Source of the DNA: Acidobacteriota bacterium
GTDB lineage: Bacteria; Acidobacteriota; Thermoanaerobaculia; Thermoanaerobaculales; Sulfomarinibacteraceae
DNA length: 48,555 nt
Direction of reading: 5' to 3'
NCBI GenBank assembly: GCA_015493585.1
Contig: WGCW01000047.1
Location: 1 to 48,555 of the forward strand
The stretch's first letter is position 1. The number at the start of each line of letters is the position of its first letter. The notes below the pieces were generated by a model. It had not been told where the DNA came from. It worked only from the letters and a program-made list of their open reading frames with translations, and did no database searches. The position numbers and the translations under genes are program-made. This document shows positions 19,085 through 27,351 of this stretch, piece after piece.

Positions 19085-20029
19085 TCAGGGGACGATCTTG
19101 ATCGGATTCGGCATGAAACAGAGGATGAAGATCAGGAAGCAGAGCCAGCCGATGCGGCGCCGCCGGGGGTCAAGCGGCATGTCCTCGTCCCACATCCGGG
19201 GATGGCGAACGCCAAGAACCAGCGCGATGACGGTCCACAGCCACCATCCAGGCCAGATGAATCCAAGTCCGAAGAGCACGAAGAGCAGCGGCCAGGCAAA
19301 TCTCCGGTGCCATCTTCCAAACATCGCGTAGGCGATGTGCCCCCCGTCGAGTTGGGCGAACGGCAGCAGATTGAGGGCCGTGACGAGCAACCCAAACCAG
19401 GCGGCCGAGGCGGTCGGGTGCATCAACAGGTTGGCGTCGCCGGTCAGAGCCGGATGGATGAGGCGGGAAAGAAACGTGAAGAGCAGGGGCTCTCCGAACA
19501 CGATGAACCCGTGATCGACCGGCATGACCGTCACCTTGGACAGTGCCAAGCCGTACACGAGGAAGGGGAGTGAGACGAGGAACCCAGCGACCGGTCCGGC
19601 GGCTCCGACATCGAGAAGCTGGACCTTGTCCCGGACCGGTTCCTTGATCCGGATGACGGCCCCAAATGTCCCGATCCCGAACGGTGCCGGGATAAAGAAG
19701 GGGGGTGTCGCCGCGAGATCGTGGTGCAGACAGGTCAGATAGTGCCCCATCTCGTGAGCGAGCAGAATCGTCAGAAGCGGCAGTGAGAACTTCAAACCCT
19801 CGAGGTAGAACCGGGGCATGAGGAGGAGCGAGCCTAGGCTTGCCGTACCGGAGAATTGGCCGAGGTTCCCGGCGAAGAAGGCGCCGAAAAACGTGGTCGT
19901 GAAGAGGGTAACGGCAAAGAGGAGGATATGGAGCCACCACCTCGGCTGGTACCGGGGGCCGGGAGACGAAACAGCCCCGAAGCGATCTTCGGGGCTGAGC
20001 TCGAAAAACAGGTTGTCAGAGTCGCTCAA
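19085..20029 (-). CDS. Site-2 protease family (M50) intramembrane metalloprotease
   Basis: Predicted 314 residues, multi-pass membrane protein. The zinc motif HEMGH is at residues 92-96 (His92, Glu93, His96) in a hydrophobic helix, and the third ligand is Asp228 in QLDGGH, as in the M50 family. Both are intact, so it should be an active intramembrane peptidase. A TM segment (LLFAVTLFTTTFFGAFFAG) precedes the active site, and three or four more follow. No PDZ domain is inserted, unlike RseP, placing it with the short S2P proteins. The last residues run into the stop just after the final helix. It begins four bases after the HU stop, so it is probably co-transcribed with HU from the promoter at 20340-20369. 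Substrate unknown. Confidence 0.9.
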   Translation of the reverse strand: MSDSDNLFFELSPEDRFGAVSSPGPRYQPRWWLHILLFAVTLFTTTFFGAFFAGNLGQFSGTASLGSLLLMPRFYLEGLKFSLPLLTILLAHEMGHYLTCLHHDLAATPPFFIPAPFGIGTFGAVIRIKEPVRDKVQLLDVGAAGPVAGFLVSLPFLVYGLALSKVTVMPVDHGFIVFGEPLLFTFLSRLIHPALTGDANLLMHPTASAAWFGLLVTALNLLPFAQLDGGHIAYAMFGRWHRRFAWPLLFVLFGLGFIWPGWWLWTVIALVLGVRHPRMWDEDMPLDPRRRRIGWLCFLIFILCFMPNPIKIVP

Positions 20030-20033
20030 AGCC

Positions 20034-20303
20034 TCAGCTCATATTGCGCAGGTCTTTTCCCGGCTTGAAACGGATCGTCTTTCCAGGCGGAATTTCCACC
20101 TCTTCACCGGTCTTCGGATTTCGTCCGACGCCCCGCTTCCGGTCCTTGACCTGGAAAACTCCAAACCCGCGTACCTCGATCCGGTCGCCACCGAGGAGCG
20201 CTTCCTTCATCCCGGCAAAGAGCGCATCCACGGCTTCGGCAGCCTTCGGCCGCGGCAGGTCCGTTGTTTCCATTACCTTTTCAATCAGATCGGACTTGAT
20301 CAT
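20034..20303 (-). CDS. HU family DNA-binding protein
   Basis: Predicted 89 residues, the normal HU/IHF length. MIKSDLIEKVMETTDLPRPKA forms the dimerising helices, followed by the beta-arm signature GRNPKTGEEVEIPPGKTIRF and the C-terminal FKPGKDLRNMS. It bends and compacts DNA as a dimer. The start at 20303 is preceded by AAGGGGGA six bases away; the frame extends upstream to 20453, but that part has no HU homology and would lie across the promoter. A good sigma70-like promoter lies 37-66 bases upstream. Sequence alone does not separate HU from an IHF subunit, so I give no gene symbol. The site-2 protease gene follows four bases after the stop. Confidence 0.95.
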   Translation of the reverse strand: MIKSDLIEKVMETTDLPRPKAAEAVDALFAGMKEALLGGDRIEVRGFGVFQVKDRKRGVGRNPKTGEEVEIPPGKTIRFKPGKDLRNMS

Positions 20304-20339
20304 GAGTCCCCCTTCTTCCTCAAAAACTCTCCGTACAGT

Positions 20340-20369
20340 ACGATAGCGAGGATTGTTCCGGCGTGTCAA
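20340..20369 (-). promoter_or_regulatory. Promoter of the HU operon
   Basis: Read on the minus strand, a perfect TTGACA (20369-20364), an 18-base spacer and TATCGT (20345-20340, four of six matches to TATAAT) give a plausible sigma70-type promoter. The predicted transcript would start near 20333 and leave a leader of about 30 bases before the HU start codon. It probably drives HU, the site-2 protease, thiI and the ferredoxin gene. Confidence 0.6.
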
Positions 20370-20836
20370 GGATCGATTTACCGGAGGTTGTTGCGCGTGT
20401 GCACCGCTTCCTTGCGGGACAGGTGGGAAGCGGAATGAAACGCAGAGGCGCAAGGGAGCGGAGGCGCCGCCATCCGTCTCTTGTCATCCTGAGTGGTGCG
20501 CCAAAGGCGCACCGCGAAGGATCTGGGCGGGGGGGACGAGCAATTCTCTTTCCCGGTTCGGCCCTGATATTCAACACTGTCCCCATTTCCTAAAGATCCA
20601 TCTGGAGAACCTCACCGGGGAGATCGCGGCAGCGCAGAGAGAAGAGGAGGACAGAGGCACAAGGGGGTAGAGACGATTTGCCTGGTCGTGCGGGTCGTTC
20701 CGCGTGGGGTGAAAGTCGCCATCTCGCCCGCCTTCTGGGGAAAACGTGCAGTTTCGGCCATTTCTTGGGGTGAAGCCGAGGCTGCCGCCTTCGGATCTCC
20801 CGATCTTCGTTGGCCTTCCCGGCAACGCAACGCCCT
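20370..20836. other. Intergenic stretch with one dispersed repeat, no gene seen
   Basis: Between the HU promoter and the TSUP stop I find no frame with a start, ribosome-binding site and protein-like composition. The stretch contains a full copy of the dispersed palindromic repeat at 20481-20531. On either side are degenerate purine-rich segments that echo each other (GCAGAGGCGCAAGGG near 20442, and AGCGCAGAGAGAAGAGG then AGAGGCACAAGGGGG between about 20634 and 20666). It looks like an accumulation zone for small repeats. Confidence 0.6.
20481..20531 (-). repeat. Dispersed palindromic intergenic repeat, copy 1
   Basis: The core is a perfect inverted repeat GGTGCGCC-AAA-GGCGCACC (20495-20502 with 20506-20513). 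It is flanked by TTGTCATCCTGAGT on the left and GCGAAGGATCTGGGCGGGGG on the right. The same element occurs in the opposite orientation at 41891-41945 and as a variant at 41788-41832. The transcript would fold into a strong hairpin. It resembles REP-type elements in size and placement; no transposase is nearby. Confidence 0.75.
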
Positions 20837-21580
20837 CTACCGCATGAGAAACAGTTTGACCGCCATGATGAAGATGGCAGCCGCGACGAAGAGCCGGATC
20901 AGGCGGTCGCCCCCGCTGATCGCCATCCGTGTGCCGACGATCGCACCGGCGGCGTTGCCCGCACCGAGGACGAGACCGGCGATCCAGTCCACCTGGCCGC
21001 TCAGGATAAACACGGCAAGGGCGGGGATCGTGTAGAACCCGATGATGAAGACCTTATGCATGTTAACCCGTACGAGATCGATGCCCAGCGTCGTGAAGAG
21101 GAGCATGATGAGCAGAGGACCCGTGCCTGCTTGAACGAAGCCCCCGTAGAACCCCAACACAAACGCACCGAGATGAGCCAACAGTTTCCCACGCTCGCGT
21201 ATCCACGGATGTGGCGTCATCTTTCGGCCCTTGAACAGGATGGGAAGCATGACGATCATCAAGACGGCCAAAATCCTCTTGAACCACAGCGGATCGAAAC
21301 GAATCGCAGCCACCGCCCCGGCGACCGCTCCGGGAATGGTGCAGAGGGCCAGTGTGAAGCTCAGGCGAAAATCGGAGAAACCGCGATGGTGAAACTGGGA
21401 CACCGAAGTGACGTTTTGCGCGAGCAGGGCAATCCTGTTTGTGCCGTTGGCGAGGGCCGGGGGCATCCCCATGAAGATCATCGCAGGCAGCGTCAGGAAC
21501 GACCCACCGCCGGCCATGACGTTGAGGATCCCAACGAAAAAGCCGAGCCCCATCAGGAATGCGTCTTGCCCCAGTGTCAT
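20837..21580 (-). CDS. TSUP (TauE/SafE) family membrane permease
   Basis: Predicted 247 residues from ATG 21580, which has GGGGGAACG just upstream; a frame extending to 21895 overlaps the divergent DUF1015 gene and its ribosome-binding site, so the long start is rejected. The protein is almost entirely hydrophobic, with seven or eight membrane segments. It shows the family's repeated signatures: GLGFFVGILNVMAGGGSF in the first half and GAFVLGFYGGFVQAGTGPL in the second. TauE/SafE proteins export or import small anions such as sulfite, sulfoacetate or organic sulfonates; the substrate cannot be read from the sequence. It stands alone and diverges from the serine operon across a 142-base gap. 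Confidence 0.9.
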   Translation of the reverse strand: MTLGQDAFLMGLGFFVGILNVMAGGGSFLTLPAMIFMGMPPALANGTNRIALLAQNVTSVSQFHHRGFSDFRLSFTLALCTIPGAVAGAVAAIRFDPLWFKRILAVLMIVMLPILFKGRKMTPHPWIRERGKLLAHLGAFVLGFYGGFVQAGTGPLLIMLLFTTLGIDLVRVNMHKVFIIGFYTIPALAVFILSGQVDWIAGLVLGAGNAAGAIVGTRMAISGGDRLIRLFVAAAIFIMAVKLFLMR

Positions 21581-21722
21581 CGTTCCCCCGTCCGTTCCGG
21601 CTTGCGGCGGGTCCATGAGCGGTTGGACCCCCACGTTCATGGTGGTCAGATGATACGCCATGTGGTAGATTCCAGCGTGCCGGCGGTTCTGCCGGACCGA
21701 AGTGAGCGTCAAGGAGGTTCCC

Positions 21723-22964
21723 ATGTCACGTATTGAGCCGTTCCGAGCCTTGAGGCCCGCACCGGAATTTGTCGAGCACGTTGCCAGCCCCCCGTACGAT
21801 GTTCTTTCAAGCGACGAGGCGAGGACCATGGCACGCACGAACCCCGTTTCCTTCCTGCACGTGGTCAAGCCAGAGATCGATCTTCCCGAAAACACGAACC
21901 CGTACAGCGATGAGGTCTACGCAAAGGGCGCAGAGAATCTGCAACGCCTCATCGATCAACATGTTCTGCTTCGTGACACACAGCCGGCCTTCTACCTGTA
22001 CAGACAGCGGATGGGGAACCACGTGCAAACCGGGATCGTCGCCGGTGCGAGCGTCGATGAGTACGAGGAAGGGCGGATCAAGAAGCACGAGAACACCCGC
22101 CGTGCCAAGGAGGACGACAGGACCCGCCACATCGAAGCGACGAATGCCAACACCGGACCGGTCTTCCTGACCTACCGTGCTGAGCGTCAGATCGATGACC
22201 TCGTTGTGCGGCTGACGTCGGCACCGGCAGCGTACGATTTCACGGCGGATGATGGCATCAGGCACAGCCTATGGGTTGTCGATGATCCGGAGCATGTCAA
22301 CGCACTGGCCCAGGCGTTCGAGGCTATTCCGGTGATGTACATCGCCGATGGTCATCACCGGTCCGCCGCGGCCGTCCGCGTGCGGGAGGAGAGGCGCCGG
22401 GCCAATCCGCATCACACCGGCAACGAACCGTATAACTTCTTCCTGGCTGTCATCTTTCCGCACGATCAACTGCATATCATGGATTACAACCGCGTCGTCC
22501 GGGACCTCAACGGCCTCGATGAAGCAACCTTCCTCGAAAAGGTTCGTTCGAGCTTCGAGATCGAACCGGTGGAGGATGGACATCCCAACCGCGCCCGCGA
22601 GCTCGGCATGTTCCTCTCGGACCGCTGGTACCGCTTGCGCGCACGCCCCGGTACGTTTCCCGAAGATGATCCCGTCCGGGGGCTCGATGTTGCGATCCTC
22701 CAGGAGAACCTGCTGGCTCCGGTGTTGGGCATCGGCGATCCACGGACCGATGAACGGATCAACTTCGTTGGGGGAATCCGTGGAATCGGGGAGTTGGAAC
22801 GGCTGGTCAGGTCGGGAGCGTGGAAGGTTGCGTTTGCCATGTATCCGACGTCGATCGAGCAGCTCTTCGCGGTGGCGGATGCCGGAAAGGTCATGCCACC
22901 GAAGTCGACCTGGTTCGAGCCGAAGCTGAGGTCTGGACTGATCGTCCGCCCCTTGGATGAATGA
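21723..22964 (+). CDS. DUF1015 family protein in serine biosynthesis operon
   Basis: Predicted 413 residues, soluble. ATG 21723 is chosen because a perfect AAGGAGG (21711-21717) precedes it by five bases; an upstream frame start at 21702 covers that site. The opening SRIEPFRALRPAPEFVEHVASPPYDVLSSDEA, the KKHENTRRAKEDDRTRHIEATNANTGPVF core and MYIADGHHRSAAAVRVREE are hallmarks of DUF1015 (PF06245). Conserved His and acidic residues in these segments suggest an enzyme, but the reaction is not established to my knowledge. In many genomes the family sits beside serA and serC, as here, where serA begins 35 bases downstream. No phosphoserine phosphatase gene lies in the cluster, which makes this a candidate for a role in that step; this is inference. 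Confidence 0.9.
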   Translation: MSRIEPFRALRPAPEFVEHVASPPYDVLSSDEARTMARTNPVSFLHVVKPEIDLPENTNPYSDEVYAKGAENLQRLIDQHVLLRDTQPAFYLYRQRMGNHVQTGIVAGASVDEYEEGRIKKHENTRRAKEDDRTRHIEATNANTGPVFLTYRAERQIDDLVVRLTSAPAAYDFTADDGIRHSLWVVDDPEHVNALAQAFEAIPVMYIADGHHRSAAAVRVREERRRANPHHTGNEPYNFFLAVIFPHDQLHIMDYNRVVRDLNGLDEATFLEKVRSSFEIEPVEDGHPNRARELGMFLSDRWYRLRARPGTFPEDDPVRGLDVAILQENLLAPVLGIGDPRTDERINFVGGIRGIGELERLVRSGAWKVAFAMYPTSIEQLFAVADAGKVMPPKSTWFEPKLRSGLIVRPLDE

Positions 22965-22999
22965 ACGGGCGGTGTGGGTTTTTCACAAAGGAGGCCATG

Positions 23000-23881
23000 A
23001 TGAAGATTCTGATTTCTGATGCGTTCGACCCTTCGCTCCCCGAGCGGCTCGCCCGGTTCGGTGAAGTCACCGAAGACAAGGACCGTCTGCCTGAAGCCGA
23101 TGTGGTGCTCGTCCGCTCAAAGACGAAGTGCACCCGTGAATACATCGATTCCGCCACGAACCTCAAGATGATCATCCGGGGCGGCGTCGGCCTCGACAAT
23201 ATCGACCTGGACTACGCACGCTCGAAGGGGATCCGGGTTCACAACACTGCTTCCGCGTCGTCGATCGCGGTCGCAGAGATGACGTTTGCACTGATGCTCT
23301 CTGTGCCAACGCGCCTCATCGAGGCCCATGCCTCGATGAAAGAGGGACGTTGGGCGAAGAAGGAGCTCAAGCGAACCGAGCTCTATGGGAAGACCCTTGG
23401 CATCATCGGAGCGGGCAACATCGGCACCGAGGTCGCCAAGCGTGCGGTTGCGTTCGGTATGACCGTCGTCGCCTACGATCCGATCATTTCGAGCCACCAG
23501 TACGCGAAGCTGGTCTCGTTCGATGAGCTGCTCGAGCAGGCGGACTACATCACACTCCACGTTCCTCTGATCGACGCGACCCGCGGCATGATCAACGCCG
23601 GGACGATCGCCAAAATGAAGGACGGGGTCGTCATCGTCAACACGGCGCGGGCGCTGTGTGTCGTTCAGGAGGACATGGCCGCCGCGCTCGAGAGTGGCAA
23701 GGTTCGCGCCTACGCCACCGATGTCTGGCCCTCCGATCCGCCGGATCCATCGAATCCGGTTCTGCATGCTCCCAACGTTGTCATGACGCCGCACATCGGC
23801 GCTGGCAGCCGGGAGAACATGCTCCGGATCGGCGACGTGGTAGTCGACATCTTGACTGAATTTGCCAAAGAGATCGGCTGA
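23000..23881 (+). CDS. serA: D-3-phosphoglycerate dehydrogenase (short form)
   Basis: Predicted 293 residues, NAD-dependent D-2-hydroxyacid dehydrogenase. It catalyses the first committed step of serine synthesis, 3-phosphoglycerate to 3-phosphohydroxypyruvate. ATG 23000 follows AAAGGAGG by five bases; the adjacent ATG 22997 is too close to it. The Rossmann motif GAGNIG (139-144 region), catalytic Arg217 in NTARA and His265 in TPHIGAG are present. The catalytic Glu of the family, in a position like DVFPTEP of E. coli SerA, is Asp246 here (DVWPSDPP), a conservative change. There is no C-terminal ACT domain, so classical serine feedback through that domain is not expected. Position between DUF1015 and serC supports the phosphoglycerate assignment over other hydroxyacids. 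Confidence 0.9.
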   Translation: MKILISDAFDPSLPERLARFGEVTEDKDRLPEADVVLVRSKTKCTREYIDSATNLKMIIRGGVGLDNIDLDYARSKGIRVHNTASASSIAVAEMTFALMLSVPTRLIEAHASMKEGRWAKKELKRTELYGKTLGIIGAGNIGTEVAKRAVAFGMTVVAYDPIISSHQYAKLVSFDELLEQADYITLHVPLIDATRGMINAGTIAKMKDGVVIVNTARALCVVQEDMAAALESGKVRAYATDVWPSDPPDPSNPVLHAPNVVMTPHIGAGSRENMLRIGDVVVDILTEFAKEIG

Positions 23882-23891
23882 GGAGGTTGTC

Positions 23892-24977
23892 ATGAGCAGG
23901 GTTTGGAATTTTTATGCAGGTCCCGCGATGCTGCCGGAGCAAGCCATTGTTCAGGCGAAGGAAGAGCTGACCGACTGGCTGGGAACCGGGATGTCCGTGA
24001 TGGAGATCTCCCACCGGTCGAAGGAGTATGACGCGCTCCATCACGAGGCGATGAGCCTCGTCTCCGAGCTGCTCGGGCTCGACGATGACCATCACGTGCT
24101 CTTCCTGCAGGGCGGTGCTTCACTCCAGTTCGCCATGGTTCCATATAACTTCATCCCCAAGGGCGGCTCGGCGGACTACATCAACACCGGCGCCTGGTCG
24201 ACCAAGGCGATCAAGGAGGCGAAGATCATCGCGGCGGCCCGCGAGGCCGGGACCAGTGAGCCGGATAACTTCACGCGTATTCCTGCGTTCTCCGAGCTCG
24301 ATTTCGATCCCAACGCCGCGTACGTGCACCTGACGAGCAACAACACGATTCGCGGAACGCAGTGGCATGAGTTCCCCTCAACCGGCGGCGTGCCGCTGGT
24401 CGCTGACATGTCGTCCGATTTTCTGTGGCGTCCCTTCGACGCCAACCGGTTCTCGCTGATCTATGCGGGTGCTCAAAAGAACGTCGGGCCGGCGGGAGTG
24501 ACCATCGTCATCGTCCGGAAGTCGTGGGTCGAGACGGCGAACGACGACATTCCAACGTTGCTGCAATACGCGACGCACGTCAAGAAGGATTCGCTCTTTA
24601 ACACGCCACCCTGCTTCGCCGTGTACATGGTCCGCAACGTGTTGCGCTGGATCAAGGATAACGGCGGCTTGACGGCGATGGAGGCACGGAACCGCAAGAA
24701 GGCCGATCGCCTCTACGGTGTGATCGACGCCCATCCGGACTTCTACCGGTGCCCGGTGGAGAAGGGGAGCCGCTCGATGATGAACGTGGTCTTCCGTCTT
24801 CCCTCCGAAGAGCTCGAGGCCACGTTCGTCGAAGAGGCGAAGGCAAACGGGATGGTCGGCTTGAAGGGACATCGCTCCGTTGGCGGGTGCCGCGCGTCGA
24901 TCTACAACGCGATGGAGCCGGAGGGTGTTGAGACGCTGGCCCAGTTCATGGAAGCTTTCGCGCGGGCGAATGGATAA
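23892..24977 (+). CDS. serC: Phosphoserine aminotransferase
   Basis: Predicted 361 residues, matching the usual SerC length. It transfers the amino group of glutamate to 3-phosphohydroxypyruvate using PLP. Start ATG 23892 has AGGAGG (23881-23886) five bases upstream, directly abutting the serA stop. The N-terminal VWNFYAGPAMLPEQ is a SerC hallmark, followed by GTGMSVMEISHRSKEY, the PLP-phosphate region LFLQGGASLQF, and the Schiff-base Lys196 in GAQKNVGPAGVT. The substrate-binding C-terminal GLKGHRSVGGCRASIYNAM is intact. It completes the DUF1015-serA-serC operon. The downstream hairpin at 25006-25040 may end or attenuate the transcript. Confidence 0.97.
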   Translation: MSRVWNFYAGPAMLPEQAIVQAKEELTDWLGTGMSVMEISHRSKEYDALHHEAMSLVSELLGLDDDHHVLFLQGGASLQFAMVPYNFIPKGGSADYINTGAWSTKAIKEAKIIAAAREAGTSEPDNFTRIPAFSELDFDPNAAYVHLTSNNTIRGTQWHEFPSTGGVPLVADMSSDFLWRPFDANRFSLIYAGAQKNVGPAGVTIVIVRKSWVETANDDIPTLLQYATHVKKDSLFNTPPCFAVYMVRNVLRWIKDNGGLTAMEARNRKKADRLYGVIDAHPDFYRCPVEKGSRSMMNVVFRLPSEELEATFVEEAKANGMVGLKGHRSVGGCRASIYNAMEPEGVETLAQFMEAFARANG

Positions 24978-25005
24978 CGGGGGAAACCCCAAGACGATCG
25001 AGGTG

Positions 25006-25040
25006 TGGGCGGGACGATTGCACATGCGGCGTCCCGCCCA
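25006..25040 (+). terminator. GC-rich hairpin after serC
   Basis: TGGGCGGGACG (25006-25016) pairs perfectly with CGTCCCGCCCA (25030-25040) around a 13-base loop. It sits 29 bases after the serC stop and 37 bases before the next start codon. No T-run follows, so it is at best a weak intrinsic terminator; attenuation or mRNA stabilisation is equally possible. Confidence 0.4.
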
Positions 25041-25076
25041 TGTGATTGCTGCGTGCTGGAATCTGAGGAAGGCCTG

Positions 25077-27314
25077 ATGCGGGACGGCGCAGATCCGGGC
25101 AGAGCTGGCGATTGGCTCGACCGGGTCCTCCTTTTCGGGTGCAGGTGGCGCTGGGGTGATGGGCTGCTCACGGCCCTCACGGCGTCGTTGCTCCTCTGGT
25201 CGCGGTTTGGGCTGATGGCCTCCGGTCCCTGGGAATGGGACGAGACGCTGTTTGCAAACGGGATCTACTACTTCAGCCTGACGGCCCACTACCCGCAGCC
25301 TCCCGGCTTTCCCGGCTGGATCTGGCTGGGTCATCTTCTGTACCTGCTGACGCCAACGCCGCTTGAGGCGCTGCAGATCGCCTCTGCGTTTCTCTCGGTC
25401 ATTGCGCTCTGGCCGTTGGCGCTTCTCGGGCGCCGTGTGGCGCCCCGGCCGGTCGCGGCTCTTGCAGCCGTCTTCGTGCTGCTGCTGCCCGGACCGTGGC
25501 TCCACGCCGTCAGGGGGTTCTCCTCGGTTCCATCGGCGACGTTCGCGTTGATGGCGGCAGCGTTGCTCGCCGGCGGCCTGAGGGGCATGCGGGCCACCGC
25601 GTTTACGCTGGTCATCACCGCCGCGTTCCTGATCCGGCCGATCCTCCTGCCGGGGCTCGGATTGCTCTGGCTCGGCGGCGCTTGGACGGTCCGGCCGCTC
25701 AAGCGGCTGATTCCCGGGGTGGTGGCGGGAGTTGCGGCGGTGACCGGGTCGGTCGTGTGGATGGTCCATGCGGAGGGCGGGTGGCAACGGTTCGTGGCGG
25801 CCTTCGTCACGCATGCCGAGACCCAGGCTCACAACCTCGCGCACAACCTCGGTGGCGTGCCGGAGCTTGGCCTGGTCAAGGGGCTCGGAGGGGTGGGATG
25901 GACGTGTGTGCTGGTGGCCCTTGCCGCGACCGGTCTCGCCGTGTGGGCGCGGAAGGTCAGCCGCCGGAGCGCCTTGCTGTGGCTCGCCGTGCTCGGTGTT
26001 ACGGTCTTGCAGCTCGTCTTTCTCCAAAACCGGACCTACACCCGGTACGCTGTCCCGGTGCATCTCGCCATGGCGCCGCTCTTGGCCGCAGGCGTCGCTG
26101 CCATCATGCCGGTCGCTGGATCGATCGCCGCGTTCATCCTCGCAGGGATGCTCGCCTTCAACGTGAGCTATCCGCTGCTCGTGACGCAGCATACGGGGAA
26201 GCTGCCGGGCTGGGCCGCGGTCGAGGCGTCGTTTCCGATCGCGAAGCGGCATCATCGCGCCGTGTTGCCCGAGGCCGGGCTTTACCCGTTTGCCAACTAC
26301 CTTTGGCACGTCAAAGGGGGAGGCGTCGTCCCGCCACATCCGCCGCTGCTGCTCTCCCCGTGGGCCCCCGAGCCGTTTACCGCACCTGAGCGCTCCTGGA
26401 TCGTCGTGACCGATCATCCCGGCTGGTACCTCGGCTCGCTGACCGGAAAGCACATTCTGTGGAGCGGTGTGCCGCGCGATCTTGTGCCGTTCACTCAGGG
26501 GCGTTTCCTGAAGGCCGCGGTCATCGATGATCCGCCGTTGGCGCTGGGAAAGTGGTGGCCTCCGGAGCGCACCCCGTCCGGCATCCGGTTCATGTGGGGC
26601 TCAGCCGGGACGACGCTCGCCCTTCCTCCGCTCCCGGCATGGACCTGGATCCGGCTCGACCTCCGACCGGCGCCCGGTCAGGAACCGCTCGTAGTTCGCG
26701 CCAACGGCACAACGGTGGCCTCGCTGCCGGGCCGTTCGGGCCGGTTGGTGGTCTGGATTCCTCCGGAGCGCGTATCGGCTGACTCGATCAATCGCGTCCG
26801 CTTCGACCGCCGTGCGGTCTATCCTCCCGGTCACGGCGATCACAGGCCACTCGCCGTTCAGCTCTTTGGCGTTGAGCTCACCGGTCCCGGCGTGCCCTGG
26901 CACGGTCCTCTGGCAACTCGCGCACAACGGGCGCGTCTCCGGGTCCGGGTGACGGGCGCGTACGCTCCTGAACGTTTTCCCCGTGGCGGAACGGGGTGCT
27001 GGCTGCGTCCACATTCGGAGCTCGACGTGCCGGCCGGTTCAGGAGAGCTCGTCCTCGTGCTTGCCGCGCCGCGGCCATCACCGCCGGAGCTCGAGATTCG
27101 TACTTCCAGCGGAGCCAAGCTCGCAGGGCCGTTGCATCCCGGGCCACGGCCGGGCCGGTTCTGCCTGCATGTTCCGCCTGGAGCCGTCAAGGATGGCCGG
27201 CTTCACCTGAGACTCGAGAGCGTGGGGTTCAATCCAGCGCGCGCCGGGGTGAGTCAGGATCGCCGGGATCTTGGGGTCGTTCTGTTCGCGGCAGCCTTCG
27301 AGCCGGCACGCTGA
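25077..27314 (+). CDS. GT-C-like polytopic membrane glycosyltransferase with large C-terminal domain
   Basis: Predicted 745 residues. ATG 25077 is preceded by GAGGAAGG; the frame is open from 25005, but that part spans the hairpin. About ten membrane segments fill residues 30-385. The first external loop carries WEWDETLFANG, the acidic Asp-Glu pair typical of GT-C enzymes such as PMT/ArnT that use lipid-linked sugars, followed by the amphipathic loop before the second segment (PQPPGFPGWIW). Residues from about 390 to the end form a hydrophilic domain, presumably periplasmic, with beta-rich segments such as AWTWIRLDLRPAPGQEPL and SELDVPAGSGELVLVLAAP. The acceptor and donor are unknown, and the family assignment rests on topology plus the DE loop. 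It may be read through from serC, or have its own promoter. Confidence 0.7.
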   Translation: MRDGADPGRAGDWLDRVLLFGCRWRWGDGLLTALTASLLLWSRFGLMASGPWEWDETLFANGIYYFSLTAHYPQPPGFPGWIWLGHLLYLLTPTPLEALQIASAFLSVIALWPLALLGRRVAPRPVAALAAVFVLLLPGPWLHAVRGFSSVPSATFALMAAALLAGGLRGMRATAFTLVITAAFLIRPILLPGLGLLWLGGAWTVRPLKRLIPGVVAGVAAVTGSVVWMVHAEGGWQRFVAAFVTHAETQAHNLAHNLGGVPELGLVKGLGGVGWTCVLVALAATGLAVWARKVSRRSALLWLAVLGVTVLQLVFLQNRTYTRYAVPVHLAMAPLLAAGVAAIMPVAGSIAAFILAGMLAFNVSYPLLVTQHTGKLPGWAAVEASFPIAKRHHRAVLPEAGLYPFANYLWHVKGGGVVPPHPPLLLSPWAPEPFTAPERSWIVVTDHPGWYLGSLTGKHILWSGVPRDLVPFTQGRFLKAAVIDDPPLALGKWWPPERTPSGIRFMWGSAGTTLALPPLPAWTWIRLDLRPAPGQEPLVVRANGTTVASLPGRSGRLVVWIPPERVSADSINRVRFDRRAVYPPGHGDHRPLAVQLFGVELTGPGVPWHGPLATRAQRARLRVRVTGAYAPERFPRGGTGCWLRPHSELDVPAGSGELVLVLAAPRPSPPELEIRTSSGAKLAGPLHPGPRPGRFCLHVPPGAVKDGRLHLRLESVGFNPARAGVSQDRRDLGVVLFAAAFEPAR

Positions 27315-27351
27315 TTTGACAGCTCACCGGGCTGGGATGATGATAGGCGTG

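Noticed and set aside
21581-21895. A longer N-terminus for the TSUP permease
   Set aside because: The extra 105 residues overlap the divergent gene's ribosome-binding site and carry no membrane segment or homology.
24378-26453. A 691-codon open frame on the minus strand opposite serC and the GT-C gene
   Set aside because: It is Arg/Pro/His-rich with no domain motif, and lies exactly against two well supported genes in GC-rich DNA, where long antisense frames are common.
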